Of a stretch of 64,000 nucleotides of DNA, positions 24,274 to 33,578 are shown piece by piece (the first letter of the stretch is position 1; every line of letters starts with the position of its first letter). Made by a program: the position numbers and the translations under genes. This DNA comes from Oscillospiraceae bacterium (lineage in GTDB: Bacteria > Bacillota > Clostridia > Oscillospirales > Oscillospiraceae). The notes under the pieces are model-generated. The model searched no databases. It saw only the letters and a list, made by a program, of their open reading frames with translations, and was not told where the DNA came from. The stretch spans positions 62,001-126,000 of the forward strand of contig JAHHRW010000005.1 of NCBI GenBank assembly GCA_020025575.1, in the 5' to 3' direction.

Positions 24274-25359
24274 GTGGCAAATTTGCTTGATTATGTAGAT
24301 TGGCGGGGAGACCTGGATTTCAGGGCTGTTCCACCCAATCCGGTGGATGCGCTGCTGTTTTCTACTTTGGCCTATATCAACTTTTCCGGGATTATCCCAG
24401 AAGGTGTCAATTCCTCTGTGAGCCTGCAGGAGGCGGCCGACGGACTGTTTGCTACCTCTAATGTAGAAGAACGCCTGCGTGTGGAACAGGACCTGGACCT
24501 GCTTGAGCGGTGCGCTGGGTCGGTGCGGTATGGCTCGTGCCGCGTGGGATTTTATCAGGACGTTCTCGTGCCCGAACAGGAGACGCAGTTTGCTGCGATG
24601 ACCTTCCTGCTCAGCGATGGAAGTGCGTTTCTTGCTTTCCGGGGGACGGATTTTTCCTTGACCGGATGGAAAGAAGATTTTAACATGAGCTATCAGGACA
24701 CGGTGCCAGCCCAGCTGGCGGCGCTGGAGTACGTGGAAACCTTTTCCAGCGTCACCGCCATGCCCCTGCATATCTGCGGTCATTCTAAGGGCGGAAATCT
24801 GGCAGTTTTTGCAGCATCCAAATCCGGTCCGCAGATTCAGCACAGAATCGTGGGCGTTTATAACAACGACGGCCCCGGTTTTCACCAGGCGATGATGGAA
24901 CACCCGGGATATTTGGCTGTCGTTCCGAAAATCCACACCTATGTACCCCAGTCCTCTGTGATTGGAATGCTGCTGGAGCACGAAGAACCCTATACGGTTG
25001 TGAAAAGTACCCAGGTGGGGCTGTGGCAGCATGACGCTTACAGCTGGTCGATTCTTGGGGGAGATTTTGTCTGTGAAGAGGAATTGACGGCAGAGGCTCG
25101 ATTTGTGGATAAGGCGCTGAAGGCATGGATGGCGGATATGACCATCGAAGAACGCAACACCTTTGTGGATACGGTTTTCGATGTGATTGCGGCCAGCGGT
25201 GTGGATAATACGAAAGACCTTTTCCGAGTGAAAAATCTGGCTGCGTTATTTAAGCACCTGAAAGAGGATGTGGAAGCAAAGAAACTGATTTCCAGCGAAT
25301 TCAGCAACCTGCTGGCAGCAGCCAAAAAGGGGCAGATCAAAAAGATTGACAAACCATAG
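24274..25359 (+). CDS. Mbeg1-like (DUF2974) alpha/beta-hydrolase
   Basis: The 361-residue protein has the DUF2974/Mbeg1-like pattern: an N-terminal NLLDYVDWRGDL segment, AFRGTD in the middle, and the nucleophile elbow GHSKGGNLAVFAA, where Ser is the predicted nucleophile. A later NNDGPGF supports the lipase-like fold. No signal peptide is present, so it acts inside the cell; its substrate is unknown. The GTG start at 24274 is preceded by AGGAGGTGG. Confidence 0.85.
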   Translation: MANLLDYVDWRGDLDFRAVPPNPVDALLFSTLAYINFSGIIPEGVNSSVSLQEAADGLFATSNVEERLRVEQDLDLLERCAGSVRYGSCRVGFYQDVLVPEQETQFAAMTFLLSDGSAFLAFRGTDFSLTGWKEDFNMSYQDTVPAQLAALEYVETFSSVTAMPLHICGHSKGGNLAVFAASKSGPQIQHRIVGVYNNDGPGFHQAMMEHPGYLAVVPKIHTYVPQSSVIGMLLEHEEPYTVVKSTQVGLWQHDAYSWSILGGDFVCEEELTAEARFVDKALKAWMADMTIEERNTFVDTVFDVIAASGVDNTKDLFRVKNLAALFKHLKEDVEAKKLISSEFSNLLAAAKKGQIKKIDKP

Positions 25360-25360
25360 A

Positions 25361-25394
25361 AAAAGCGCCTTCTGCAAGAGCAGAAGGCGCTTTT
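25361..25394. terminator. Bidirectional terminator between convergent genes
   Basis: A 15-bp stem (25361-25375 with 25380-25394) with flanking A and T runs can stop transcripts from both sides. Confidence 0.9.
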
Positions 25395-25397
25395 GGA

Positions 25398-26381
25398 TTA
25401 AAGGCTGGGTGTATCCTGATCCTCATGGGCGATGGCATCATAAGATACGACATAGGTCATATCAACGGGAAGTTTCTTCCACAGATAGAATGCGGTCTGC
25501 AGCATACTATAGAGAATCAGGAACAGGAAGTATGCCACATTCGAGTTAAAGGGAAGGGGGATTCCCATCAGCGGAAGGATCACATCCAGATACAGCACCA
25601 CGGTCAGCAGTGCGTCAACGACATAGTACCACCAGAAACTGAGGTCCAGTTTGAACATCTGGAAACGATGGCCCCTCATGAGCTGGAAACTCATCATGAT
25701 GGCGGCGAAACCGCTGATTCTGCGGCCTTCCATCACCAGATACGTGCTCAGACGCAGAGAATAGCTGATAAAGGCATACACAGGCAGGAACAAAGCGAAG
25801 AAAATGATGAACAGGGGAATGCATGCGTGCAAAAGCACATCAGCCGGGATGGCCTGTAAATTGATGGTTCCATCCGCCAGCAGCAGACTGCCGCTTTCCA
25901 GCAAAGATTCGGTTACTTTGCTCAGTTCTCCGGAAAAGGGGGTTAGCAGGAAGATTGTGGAAGAAAGATAGGTGATGCTGGTGATGACCAGAATGGTCAG
26001 AAAAAGCTTGTTGAGGTTCAGCAGGATGATGCTGGGGAAACGGTGAAAGCCTGCAGCCATGGTTTTGGGGTCAGCCTTCTGCTGGCGAACCATCTGGATC
26101 ACACAGGCAAGGAAACCGGCAGACCAAAAAGGCGTGAACAGTATGGTGAAATAGGAAAGCAGGCTCTGGATGGTTTCTAAGATAGAACGGGTTCCCAGAC
26201 CGCTGAGGCCGCTTGTGCTGCCGATTTGGTGATCCAGAAACATATTCAGGCCGCTCACCAAAAGATTCAGCAGCACGATGACGCCTGTGTTTAACAGAAC
26301 CAGAACCCGCGGATCTCCAGTGACCTGCCCGAGTCGGTTTTGGGCGCTGGATTTTAATTTTTTGCAATCTAATACTGCCAT
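25398..26381 (-). CDS. DUF975-family integral membrane protein
   Basis: The 327-residue protein has about six hydrophobic segments and the DUF975 hallmark: a loop with SFQLMRGHRFQMFKLDLSF followed by a Trp-rich helix, and a C-terminal tail after YDAIAHEDQ. The function of DUF975 proteins is not known. ATG 26381 is chosen over ATG 26387 because GAGGGG is then seven bases away. Transcribed alone, convergent with the hydrolase gene. Confidence 0.8.
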   Translation of the reverse strand: MAVLDCKKLKSSAQNRLGQVTGDPRVLVLLNTGVIVLLNLLVSGLNMFLDHQIGSTSGLSGLGTRSILETIQSLLSYFTILFTPFWSAGFLACVIQMVRQQKADPKTMAAGFHRFPSIILLNLNKLFLTILVITSITYLSSTIFLLTPFSGELSKVTESLLESGSLLLADGTINLQAIPADVLLHACIPLFIIFFALFLPVYAFISYSLRLSTYLVMEGRRISGFAAIMMSFQLMRGHRFQMFKLDLSFWWYYVVDALLTVVLYLDVILPLMGIPLPFNSNVAYFLFLILYSMLQTAFYLWKKLPVDMTYVVSYDAIAHEDQDTPSL

Positions 26382-26464
26382 ATGCATACCCCTCGACGAT
26401 AAAAATTACTACAACTAGTTATAAACCAAACGGGAAGAAATAGCAAATGAATTTTTTGTAACTG

Positions 26465-26493
26465 TGGAAAGAACAAGAAAAACATGGTATAAT
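26465..26493 (+). promoter_or_regulatory. Extended -10 promoter of the XRE-TPR regulator
   Basis: Perfect TATAAT (26488-26493) is preceded by TGG in the extended -10 position. The -35 TGGAAA (26465-26470) at 17 bp is weak. Confidence 0.6.
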
Positions 26494-26528
26494 TTGTGGG
26501 TAAATAAAACTTACTGGGAGAAATTGCC

Positions 26529-27341
26529 ATGACCATGGGACAGCGAATTTATCAGGCACGGACAGAGGCAGGCCTGTCTCAGCGACAACTGGCTGGAGAT
26601 GCGATCACGCGGAATATGTTGTCAGCCTTGGAGCACGATGGGGCGAACCCTTCCATTGCCACCCTTGCGTATCTATCGGATAGACTGGGGAAACCCATCA
26701 GCTATTTTCTGGGGGAAGATATCCCCCAAATCCCCGAGTATCCGCTGGTGAAACAGGCGCGCAGTGCTTTTGACGCGGGGGATTTTCAGGGGTGTCTGGA
26801 ATCTTTGGAAAAATTACAGACAGTCGGGGAAATTCTGGACCGGGAAGTTTCCTTGCTCACGGTGCGCTCTCTTCTGGGACTTGCGCAGCAGGCTATAGCG
26901 CAAGATAGAATGCCCTATGCCCGGACGCTTCTAAGCCGGGCAGAGGCGGCCATGGAGCAATGCGCATATGCAGACGAATGGATGGTGCGGCATTTGCGGA
27001 TTTTGCAGGCATCCTGTCCGGAGCAGGAATCCTGCCTTGCAGAGCTTGTGCAGAGAATCTCAGACGAAGATGAGGTGCTCCTGCTTCGTGCCCGGGCCGC
27101 TTTGACAGAAAACCGATTTGCGGATGCACAGCGTTATCTGAATGCAGCGGAAAACCGGAATGCCCCATCTTGGAATTATCAGATGGGAGAGCTGTTGTTT
27201 CGTCAGGGGAAATATAAGGAAGCGACGACCCATTACCATCGGGCAGAGGATGAACTGCCGGAACAATGCCGGCAGCGTCTGGAAATCTGCTACCGGGAAC
27301 TGGAAGACTATAAAATGGCATATTACTATGCCAAGAAATAA
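26529..27341 (+). CDS. XRE-family regulator with TPR-like C-terminal domain
   Basis: The 270-residue protein begins with a helix-turn-helix of the Cro/C1 type (residues 5-65: GQRIYQARTEAGLSQRQLAG, then SALEHDGANPS). The rest is all-helical with TPR-like repeats (RTLLSRAEAAMEQ, FADAQRYLNAAE, YKEATTHYHRAEDELP). The architecture is that of RNPP-type regulators, which often bind short peptides; a peptide ligand would fit the Opp transporter 5 kb upstream, but nothing links them directly. The target is unknown. Start could be ATG 26529 or 26535. Confidence 0.8.
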   Translation: MTMGQRIYQARTEAGLSQRQLAGDAITRNMLSALEHDGANPSIATLAYLSDRLGKPISYFLGEDIPQIPEYPLVKQARSAFDAGDFQGCLESLEKLQTVGEILDREVSLLTVRSLLGLAQQAIAQDRMPYARTLLSRAEAAMEQCAYADEWMVRHLRILQASCPEQESCLAELVQRISDEDEVLLLRARAALTENRFADAQRYLNAAENRNAPSWNYQMGELLFRQGKYKEATTHYHRAEDELPEQCRQRLEICYRELEDYKMAYYYAKK

Positions 27342-27376
27342 AAACGCTGCCGGCTGAACGCATGTGGGCAGCGTTT
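27338..27376. terminator. Bidirectional terminator
   Basis: AAACGCTGCC (27342-27351) pairs with GGCAGCGTTT (27367-27376). A/T runs on both sides let it serve the regulator gene and the convergent PAP2 gene. Confidence 0.8.
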
Positions 27377-27440
27377 GTTAAATTCGGCGGTTGTCTATTC
27401 CCTAGAATCGGAAATGAGTGGTTCCGGAAAAATTGTTGGG

Positions 27441-28091
27441 CTATCTTTTGCGGGCATGGCCATAGGCCAGAATATAGGCTGCAGCACTCAGCACCAACCC
27501 CCAGAACACATCCACCACAGAATGCTGCTTGAGGAACATGGTGGACAGAATAATCAGCGCCGTTATGACCCAGATGACGATTTTCCATCCGGTGGTTCCA
27601 AAGCGTCTGGTGTCCGTCAGACCCAAGGCGCTGCCGATAGAACCGCATACGTGCAGCGATGGACACACATTGGTAGGGGTGTCGATCCAGTAAAGCAGCT
27701 GCACCATATGGGTGAGTGCATTATCCCGGGGGAAAACCGACGGACGAAGCTGCTGGCAGGTGGGATACAGCAGGTAAATGACAGAGGCTGTCCCGAATGT
27801 AAAAATCATAAACCAGCCCTGACGGCGAAAGGCTCTGGTGTCGGTGCCCAGAGCGTAGATGATTGAGCCAGCCATGAAGAAATACCAAAACACATATGGA
27901 ATCAAAAAAGCCTCGTGAAAGGGAATCAGATCGTCCAGGGGATGATACATCGGATGGTAATAAGTTCTGGGGATAAAACGCTCTGTGATGAGAAAAACCA
28001 GAAAATAGATGGGCCATAACAGCAGCAGTTTCAGGTGAGAGAATTGAGGCTCATTGAGCCTTCGTATGTTGAAAGAACGACCATCAGCCAT
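27441..28091 (-). CDS. PAP2-superfamily membrane phosphatase
   Basis: The 216-residue polytopic protein has the PAP2 motifs CPSLHVCGS and KQHSVVDVFWG, which hold the two catalytic histidines and the Asp of the phosphatase triad. The first motif (KX6RP) is seen as QLRPSVFPRD. It resembles the PAP2_3 branch related to inositol-phosphorylceramide-type enzymes, in which the active site faces outside. A likely role is dephosphorylation of a lipid such as undecaprenyl-PP or phosphatidate, but this is not resolved by sequence. Confidence 0.85.
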   Translation of the reverse strand: MADGRSFNIRRLNEPQFSHLKLLLLWPIYFLVFLITERFIPRTYYHPMYHPLDDLIPFHEAFLIPYVFWYFFMAGSIIYALGTDTRAFRRQGWFMIFTFGTASVIYLLYPTCQQLRPSVFPRDNALTHMVQLLYWIDTPTNVCPSLHVCGSIGSALGLTDTRRFGTTGWKIVIWVITALIILSTMFLKQHSVVDVFWGLVLSAAAYILAYGHARKR

Positions 28092-28193
28092 GACAAACCC
28101 TCCATAAGCACGGTACTGGATGTTTTCGTATTATAGAAATGTTTTTTTACAAGGTCAAGAATAAACTGTAAATATGAAGTTTTTTATGAATGG

Positions 28194-28222
28194 TTTACAT
28201 TCGGCGGGATTTGTGATAAAAT
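28194..28222 (+). promoter_or_regulatory. Promoter of alr
   Basis: -35 TTTACA (28194-28199), 17-bp spacer, -10 TAAAAT (28217-28222). Confidence 0.7.
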
Positions 28223-28291
28223 GACTAAAATTATGTGAATTTTCGGACATGGTTCTGATTTTCCGTGGTTGGTATAACGGGAGATGATTGG

Positions 28292-29449
28292 TTGAATTTC
28301 GATAACACCTATGTTCGCATCGATTTGGATGCGATTCATGATAATATGGAATCTGTTCGCCGGAAAACCGGGGTTCCGGTGATGGCGGTTGTAAAGGCCG
28401 ATGCCTATGGCCATGGTGCCGTTCCGGTGGCGCGTTTTTTGCAGGATAGCTGTGCGTTTTTTGGCGTTAGCTCTGTGGCAGAGGCTATGGAACTGCGTCA
28501 GGCAGGACTGGATCGCCCCATTTTGATTTTGGGACATACTCCGGTTGAGGCATTCCCGCAGGTGATTGAACTGGAGATTCGCCCGGCCATTTTTCGCTGG
28601 GAGGATGCCGTTGCCCTGTCGGAGCAGGCTCAGAAACAGGGAAAAACGGCTTGTTTCCATCTTGCTGTGGATACGGGTATGAGCCGAATTGGTTTCCAGA
28701 CCACGGAAGAATCTGCAGATCTCTGCTGTAAAATTGCAAAACTTCCCGGCATTCGGGCAGAGGGCATCTTCAGCCATTTTGCCACAGCCGACTGTGCAGA
28801 TCTGTCAAAAGCAAGACTTCAGTCGCAAAAATTTGACAGTTTCAACGAAATGCTGCAAGAAAGGGGATTGCATATCCCCATCCGGCATATGAATAACTCC
28901 GCCGGACTGATGAATTTTGAAAATCAGTATGAGATGGTTCGTTCTGGGATTGTGACCTATGGCCTGTATCCCAGCGAGGAAGTGAGTCCGCAATTACTGA
29001 GATTAAAGCCTGCCCTCAGCTGGTACAGCCACGTTTCGCATGTGAAGACACTGCCCGCGGGACGGGAAATCAGCTATGGCGGTCTGTACGTAACGGACAA
29101 GGAAACCCGTGTAGCCACCATTCCAGTGGGTTACGCCGATGGCTACTGGAGAAATCTCTCCGGTAAATTCTATGTGCTGATTCATGGCAAACGCGCCCCT
29201 ATTTTGGGCAGGGTCTGTATGGATCAGATGATGGTGGATGTGACCCATATCCCCGAGGTTCAGTCTGGAGACAGCGTGACACTGGTGGGAACCGATGGGG
29301 ACGAAACCATTACGGTGGAACAGATTGCGGCTCAGGCGGGCAGCTTTAACTATGAGTTTATTTGCGGAATCAGCCGGCGTGTGCCCCGGGTGTATTATCA
29401 GGGTGGGCGCGTGATCGGTTCGGTCCATTACTTGTTGGACAATATCTAA
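28292..29449 (+). CDS. alr: Alanine racemase
   Basis: The 385-residue protein has the PLP-lysine motif VVKADAYGHG (Lys35), the FSHFATAD and MNNSAG barrel segments, and the C-terminal catalytic region ISYGGLY with GRVCMDQMMVD. It converts L- to D-alanine for peptidoglycan. TTG 28292 is taken as start because a GGGAGATGAT ribosome site lies just before it; a GTG at 28265 would add nine residues without one. Followed after 22 bp by the NAGPA-type gene. Confidence 0.94.
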   Translation: MNFDNTYVRIDLDAIHDNMESVRRKTGVPVMAVVKADAYGHGAVPVARFLQDSCAFFGVSSVAEAMELRQAGLDRPILILGHTPVEAFPQVIELEIRPAIFRWEDAVALSEQAQKQGKTACFHLAVDTGMSRIGFQTTEESADLCCKIAKLPGIRAEGIFSHFATADCADLSKARLQSQKFDSFNEMLQERGLHIPIRHMNNSAGLMNFENQYEMVRSGIVTYGLYPSEEVSPQLLRLKPALSWYSHVSHVKTLPAGREISYGGLYVTDKETRVATIPVGYADGYWRNLSGKFYVLIHGKRAPILGRVCMDQMMVDVTHIPEVQSGDSVTLVGTDGDETITVEQIAAQAGSFNYEFICGISRRVPRVYYQGGRVIGSVHYLLDNI

Positions 29450-29471
29450 ACATTTTGGAGGAATCGACAAT

Positions 29472-31094
29472 ATGGCCAAGAAATTATTCGGTGGAAAGGG
29501 AAACGGACACTTTTCAGGAGCAAAGATGCCGGAGTCGGCTGGTGATCCGCTGCAGGAACAGGAGCAGCCTGGCACCGAGCTGCAGTTCGATGATCTGCAG
29601 AAACTGGAAGATTCCTCTTTCATGAATGATGTGCTGCCTCAGGATTTTGCGCTGGAACTGGATGATGCCATGGCGGAGCTGGATCTGCCGGAGCAGATGA
29701 TGCAGGCATCCCCTCAGCGGAATGCATCTGCCGGATGCGGCAATTCTGGGAACAAGCCTGCCCATGCAAGACAATCGACTCCTGCGCCAAAGACAAAACA
29801 GGCACACAGGACCCAAAAGGTGAAAAAGAAGAAACCGGTGCTTCATACGGTGGCTGTGCTGCTTTCGGTACTGCTGGCCATTGAGTCTGCATACTGTGTC
29901 ATTATCTTTACAGACTGGATTAAACCGCTGGCGGCACTGCGCAGCATCTATATCGATACCGCTATGACGACCATGACACACCAGTGGCTGGCAACAGCGC
30001 TGATTCCCGGCGATGTTGTGCAGAAGGTGATACATCAGGCCGATGCGGTCAGGGAAGCGCAGGTGGGTGTCAATTCCCAGTGGGGCGGCATGGATAAAAA
30101 GCCCGGCACCAAGTCTCCCTCTTCCGGTTTCAGCAAGGATGCTGCAGCCTCCATGCTGAGCGAACTTGCCCAGGATGTGGGATTTTCCAATGAAGAAGAC
30201 CTGTTCTTCGAGAAGTTTTATGAGCTGGATGAAAAATCCACCAGGGCGTATGCCAAGGAAAATCCCGAGGTCATTGCCAATGGCTGGGATAAATTCTGGG
30301 TTCATGAGGCCGGCCTTGACGATGACGGAACCGATATCTACACCAAGCAGGGTGATCAGGTTCTGGCAATTGACGCAGAAAACGGCTTGATGGTGATTCG
30401 TGTGACCGGCAGCACCTATCGCGGTGTATTGGTGATTGGAAAAGATGCCTCTCGTTTGAAGTGTGCACCGTCCTCCCAATGGGGTGCATCCGGCGAGTGG
30501 ATCGGCGATATTGCCGAGAACAACAACGGTCTGGTAGCCATGACCGGTTCCGGATTTGGTGATGCTGCCAATGTTGCCGAAGGTGCGGACCAAGCAGGCG
30601 CTGCCATGTGCAGCGGCGAGACCTATTATGATTCCTATGGTGCACATTATAGAGATGGCAAGCGCATCGAGCTGCGTAAGGATAACAGATTCTATATTGT
30701 GGACTCCTATATGGATTTTGGTGATGACTGTACCGATGCGGTTGAATTTACGCCTGCGCTGATTATTGATGGCGTGAATGTGGCAGGTGATGACTACACC
30801 TATACCGCCATGAACCCCAGAGCCTGTATCGGCCAGACCAAGGATGAATCCATCCTGATGCTGGGCATCGAGGGCCGTAAGGTGGATTCCATCGGCTGTA
30901 ATGCGGTGGAATGTGCCAGTATTTTGGAGCGCTACGGCGCCTACCAGGCCATGAATCTGGACGGCGGTACCAGCGCCGGCCTATGGTATGAGGGCGAGTA
31001 TATCATGCGCTGCTCCAACGGCAACCTGATCCCCGAGGGCAGAAGACTTCCCAACGCATGGGTCTACTGTGCTGACCCCGTGCCCAATCCCTGA
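29472..31094 (+). CDS. Membrane-anchored phosphodiester glycosidase family protein (NAGPA domain)
   Basis: The 540-residue protein has a cytoplasmic N-terminal region rich in Glu and Gln, a basic stretch and one membrane helix at about 124-150. An extracellular part follows that ends in a NAGPA/DUF2233 domain: TPALIIDGV, RACIGQTKDESILMLGI, and the hallmark AMNLDGGTSAGLWY. The family cleaves or rearranges sugar phosphodiesters at the cell surface and is linked to capsule and exopolysaccharide loci. GGAGG lies 9 bp before the ATG. It probably shares the alr transcript. Confidence 0.85.
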   Translation: MAKKLFGGKGNGHFSGAKMPESAGDPLQEQEQPGTELQFDDLQKLEDSSFMNDVLPQDFALELDDAMAELDLPEQMMQASPQRNASAGCGNSGNKPAHARQSTPAPKTKQAHRTQKVKKKKPVLHTVAVLLSVLLAIESAYCVIIFTDWIKPLAALRSIYIDTAMTTMTHQWLATALIPGDVVQKVIHQADAVREAQVGVNSQWGGMDKKPGTKSPSSGFSKDAAASMLSELAQDVGFSNEEDLFFEKFYELDEKSTRAYAKENPEVIANGWDKFWVHEAGLDDDGTDIYTKQGDQVLAIDAENGLMVIRVTGSTYRGVLVIGKDASRLKCAPSSQWGASGEWIGDIAENNNGLVAMTGSGFGDAANVAEGADQAGAAMCSGETYYDSYGAHYRDGKRIELRKDNRFYIVDSYMDFGDDCTDAVEFTPALIIDGVNVAGDDYTYTAMNPRACIGQTKDESILMLGIEGRKVDSIGCNAVECASILERYGAYQAMNLDGGTSAGLWYEGEYIMRCSNGNLIPEGRRLPNAWVYCADPVPNP

Positions 31095-31103
31095 TATTTG
31101 ATG

Positions 31104-31141
31104 AACGTCCCTGTTTCCGGGTTTGGAAATGGGGGCGTTTT
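31104..31141 (+). terminator. Terminator after the NAGPA-domain gene
   Basis: AACG-CCC pairs with GGG-CGTT with mismatches; the inner TTTCC/GGAAA extends the stem, and TTTT follows. Confidence 0.7.
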
Positions 31142-31169
31142 GCCATTGCCGCAGGCATCGGCGGAAAAC

Positions 31170-31206
31170 GAAATCCCGGTTCCATACAAGACGGAACCGG
31201 GATTTC
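31170..31206 (-). terminator. Long inverted repeat, probable terminator of the minus-strand sugar operon
   Basis: A perfect 14-bp inverted repeat (31170-31183 with 31193-31206) has a 9-base loop 52 bp past the LarA-like stop. The minus-strand tail is only modestly T-rich (GTTTTCC). Confidence 0.6.
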
Positions 31207-31257
31207 TCTATATTTGGAGAAAGTTTAGGTGAGAAAAGAATGAAACTTCCTGTCTGA

Positions 31258-32718
31258 TCAGACATTGGACAGGTCGTCGTCCTTCATGCACAGATGGACA
31301 GCGCCCACTTTGAAGGTCTGGGGCAGAGCCAAAATCTTGGGGTTCTGACCCACGAACTTCTTCTTTGCATCTTCCAGAGCCTCTTCAAAGGTTGCACGGG
31401 TCTTCAGACCCATGCTGCGGGCAATGCCGGGCTCCTGTGCGCCCACGATATAGATGGCGCTGGTGTTCATCTCAGCGATGTGACCGCAGCTCATCATGGA
31501 AAAGCCGTGGAAGGGATGGAATGCATTGGCAAAACGGTACTTGCGAATGTATTCTTCGTTGGTAGCAAAATATTCGCCGTAACGATCCATGTCGGGCAGA
31601 ATGTTCATGTGGTCGTGCTGGAACATTTCGTACAGCTCACGCAGGTAGGGCCAGCGCTCATCGTGGAAGTAGCCGTTGCAGATCGAGGAGCAGATGATGA
31701 CACAGTTGTCCTTCATCACGCGCTTGTGACGGATGACCTGAGCGGACAGGGCCTGCATCATCTGGATGGGGTTGGTGCCCATGCCGTCGCCGTAGTGGAA
31801 GTTCTGAGGCATACCAAAGACCATGATATCATACTTCTCTTCTGCAAAGGGAACGTAGGTGCGCTTGTCGGCCACCTTCCAGCTCAGGGGCTGCATGATC
31901 TTTGCGTAGCCGGAGAAAAGAGCAATCTGACGGGAGTAGGTGTCCAGAACTGCGTCACAGCAGAAGAAGGGATGCCCCATCTTGTCTTCCATGTGCATGG
32001 AAATCTCGTCGAACTTGGTACGCATCAGGCTGTGGCCGGAAACCGGGGTGAAGTCGCCGCGGTGCATGACCTTGGGAACGTGGTGGGATGCGATGCTCCT
32101 CCAGTGGGTGATACCGGTGGCGCTGTGCTTGTAGCCGCCGGAGTAGCCGCCGTAGGGGTTGCCCTGGGTGTGGCCGATGAGGATGGGAATGTCACAGTCG
32201 AAGACGTACTTGTTCATCAGGACGGGGTCGCCCCGCTGGGTGGTGCCCAGATCCACCATGTGGTCGTAGTCTTCGGAGTCGTGGGAAGTAATCTGATTGG
32301 TGAAGTAGAACTCGTTGAACAGATCATCGCCCAGAATCTGTTTCATTTCCTTAACGGTTGCGCGGGGGTGCAGACCGTTGGAGAACAGCAGCAGAATGTC
32401 TTCCTTGCGCACGCCGCCTGCGTACAGCTCGTCCAGACAGGCGCGGATTGCCACCTTGCGATGGGACGTGGGCTGGCATCCGCCCTTAACGATATCGGGG
32501 ATAACGAAGACAACGGTCTTGCCGGGAGCAGCCAGCTCCCGCAGAGCGGGCATGCCGTAGGGGTTGCGGATGCTCTCCAGAGTTGCGTTGTACAGGCTGT
32601 CCCAGTCCTGGGGCAGACACGCAGGATCCGGCACGGTTTTGCCGGGGATAAAAACATCGGTGTTGTCTGGCAGTTCTGCACTCATTAAGCCCTGGCCATA
32701 TTCAAAATCCAGTTTCAT
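31258..32718 (-). CDS. LarA-like (DUF2088) nickel-pincer enzyme homolog
   Basis: The 486-residue protein aligns with lactate racemase LarA. It keeps the cofactor lysine (Lys197 in GGYSGGYK), the nickel-ligand His (His213 at exactly the LarA spacing), Asp75 of the DxTR region (Arg replaced by Lys78) and a GLH motif (His117). The second catalytic His of LarA (174) is Asn187 here, so the reaction may not be simple lactate racemisation. LarA homologs act on various 2-hydroxy acids. It is the last gene of the amino-sugar operon, 12 bp after triose-phosphate isomerase, and larB-larC1 lie 12 kb away on the plus strand. Substrate unknown; a sugar acid or lactate are candidates. Confidence 0.8.
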   Translation of the reverse strand: MKLDFEYGQGLMSAELPDNTDVFIPGKTVPDPACLPQDWDSLYNATLESIRNPYGMPALRELAAPGKTVVFVIPDIVKGGCQPTSHRKVAIRACLDELYAGGVRKEDILLLFSNGLHPRATVKEMKQILGDDLFNEFYFTNQITSHDSEDYDHMVDLGTTQRGDPVLMNKYVFDCDIPILIGHTQGNPYGGYSGGYKHSATGITHWRSIASHHVPKVMHRGDFTPVSGHSLMRTKFDEISMHMEDKMGHPFFCCDAVLDTYSRQIALFSGYAKIMQPLSWKVADKRTYVPFAEEKYDIMVFGMPQNFHYGDGMGTNPIQMMQALSAQVIRHKRVMKDNCVIICSSICNGYFHDERWPYLRELYEMFQHDHMNILPDMDRYGEYFATNEEYIRKYRFANAFHPFHGFSMMSCGHIAEMNTSAIYIVGAQEPGIARSMGLKTRATFEEALEDAKKKFVGQNPKILALPQTFKVGAVHLCMKDDDLSNV

Positions 32719-32730
32719 ATGTATTTCTCC

Positions 32731-33567
32731 TTACTTTCCTAGATAGGTGCGGATGATTTCCAAGTATTCGTCGGGATAGAAACCAATTTCGCCCTGAAAG
32801 CGGGTCAGCGCAATCAAACCGCCGTCGATTTCTTCAATAGAGGCCAGCATCTGGGCGTTATCTACCTTCAGACCGCCGCCGTAGACCACATCAATACCGC
32901 CGGTGACTTCCTTGATAAAGCGGGCGATCTTGGTGATATATTCCTTGCCGGCAGGAGTCTTGCCCGGGCCGATGGACCAGATTGGCTCGTATCCGATGAC
33001 CACTCTACTCTTGTCCACGCCCTCGAGGCCGATCTCCAGCTGTTCCCGGAGCACTTCCTGCCAGCGATCCAGTTCTTCTTCCTTTTCGCCGATGCAGTAC
33101 AGCACGGTCATTCCCTGCTCCACAGCCAGACGGATTTCCTGATTCAGCAGACGGTTCACTGCCTTGGTGTCGGTGACACCTGCCTCAGCCAGAACGCCCA
33201 TTTTGTCGTTGCGCTCTTCACAGTGACCGATGATGGTGGAATGGACGCCCATGGCCTTCATGGCGGAGACGGGGCGGTTGGTGGTGAATGCGCCGAAGTT
33301 GCCGCCCACAGCGGTATTCATGCGGTAGACGCTCTGGCATCCCACCTGAACGGGGCTGTTTTCTGTCAGTGCATCCACTGCATTCAGCAGATGTGCCTCG
33401 GGAAAATACTGGACAAATTCCACTTCGGCTGCATCGTACTTGCGCAGAGCCTCCTGGGTATTGGAAACAATGTAGCTGCCCCACTGGTTCAGGGGTGCAA
33501 TGCGATTGACACCCCCCAGCTCCACGGGGACATCAAAACGCTTTAGGTTCAGAAAAATATGTTTCAT
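32731..33567 (-). CDS. tpiA: Triose-phosphate isomerase, divergent paralog type
   Basis: The 278-residue protein is a TIM barrel with the catalytic residues in place: Asn7/Lys9 in NLKRF (usually NWK), His115 in IIGHCEERN, Glu194 in GYEPIWSIGPGKTP, and the phosphate loop YGGGLK. It is longer and more divergent than common glycolytic TpiA, which fits a pathway-specific copy. It interconverts dihydroxyacetone phosphate and glyceraldehyde 3-phosphate produced by the neighbouring aldolase. Short gaps on both sides show one operon. Confidence 0.88.
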   Translation of the reverse strand: MKHIFLNLKRFDVPVELGGVNRIAPLNQWGSYIVSNTQEALRKYDAAEVEFVQYFPEAHLLNAVDALTENSPVQVGCQSVYRMNTAVGGNFGAFTTNRPVSAMKAMGVHSTIIGHCEERNDKMGVLAEAGVTDTKAVNRLLNQEIRLAVEQGMTVLYCIGEKEEELDRWQEVLREQLEIGLEGVDKSRVVIGYEPIWSIGPGKTPAGKEYITKIARFIKEVTGGIDVVYGGGLKVDNAQMLASIEEIDGGLIALTRFQGEIGFYPDEYLEIIRTYLGK

Positions 33568-33578
33568 GATGTGTTACC

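Noticed and set aside
31294..32688. 464-codon plus-strand open frame opposite the LarA-like gene
   Set aside because: Antisense shadow; no start signal and the minus-strand protein matches a known family.
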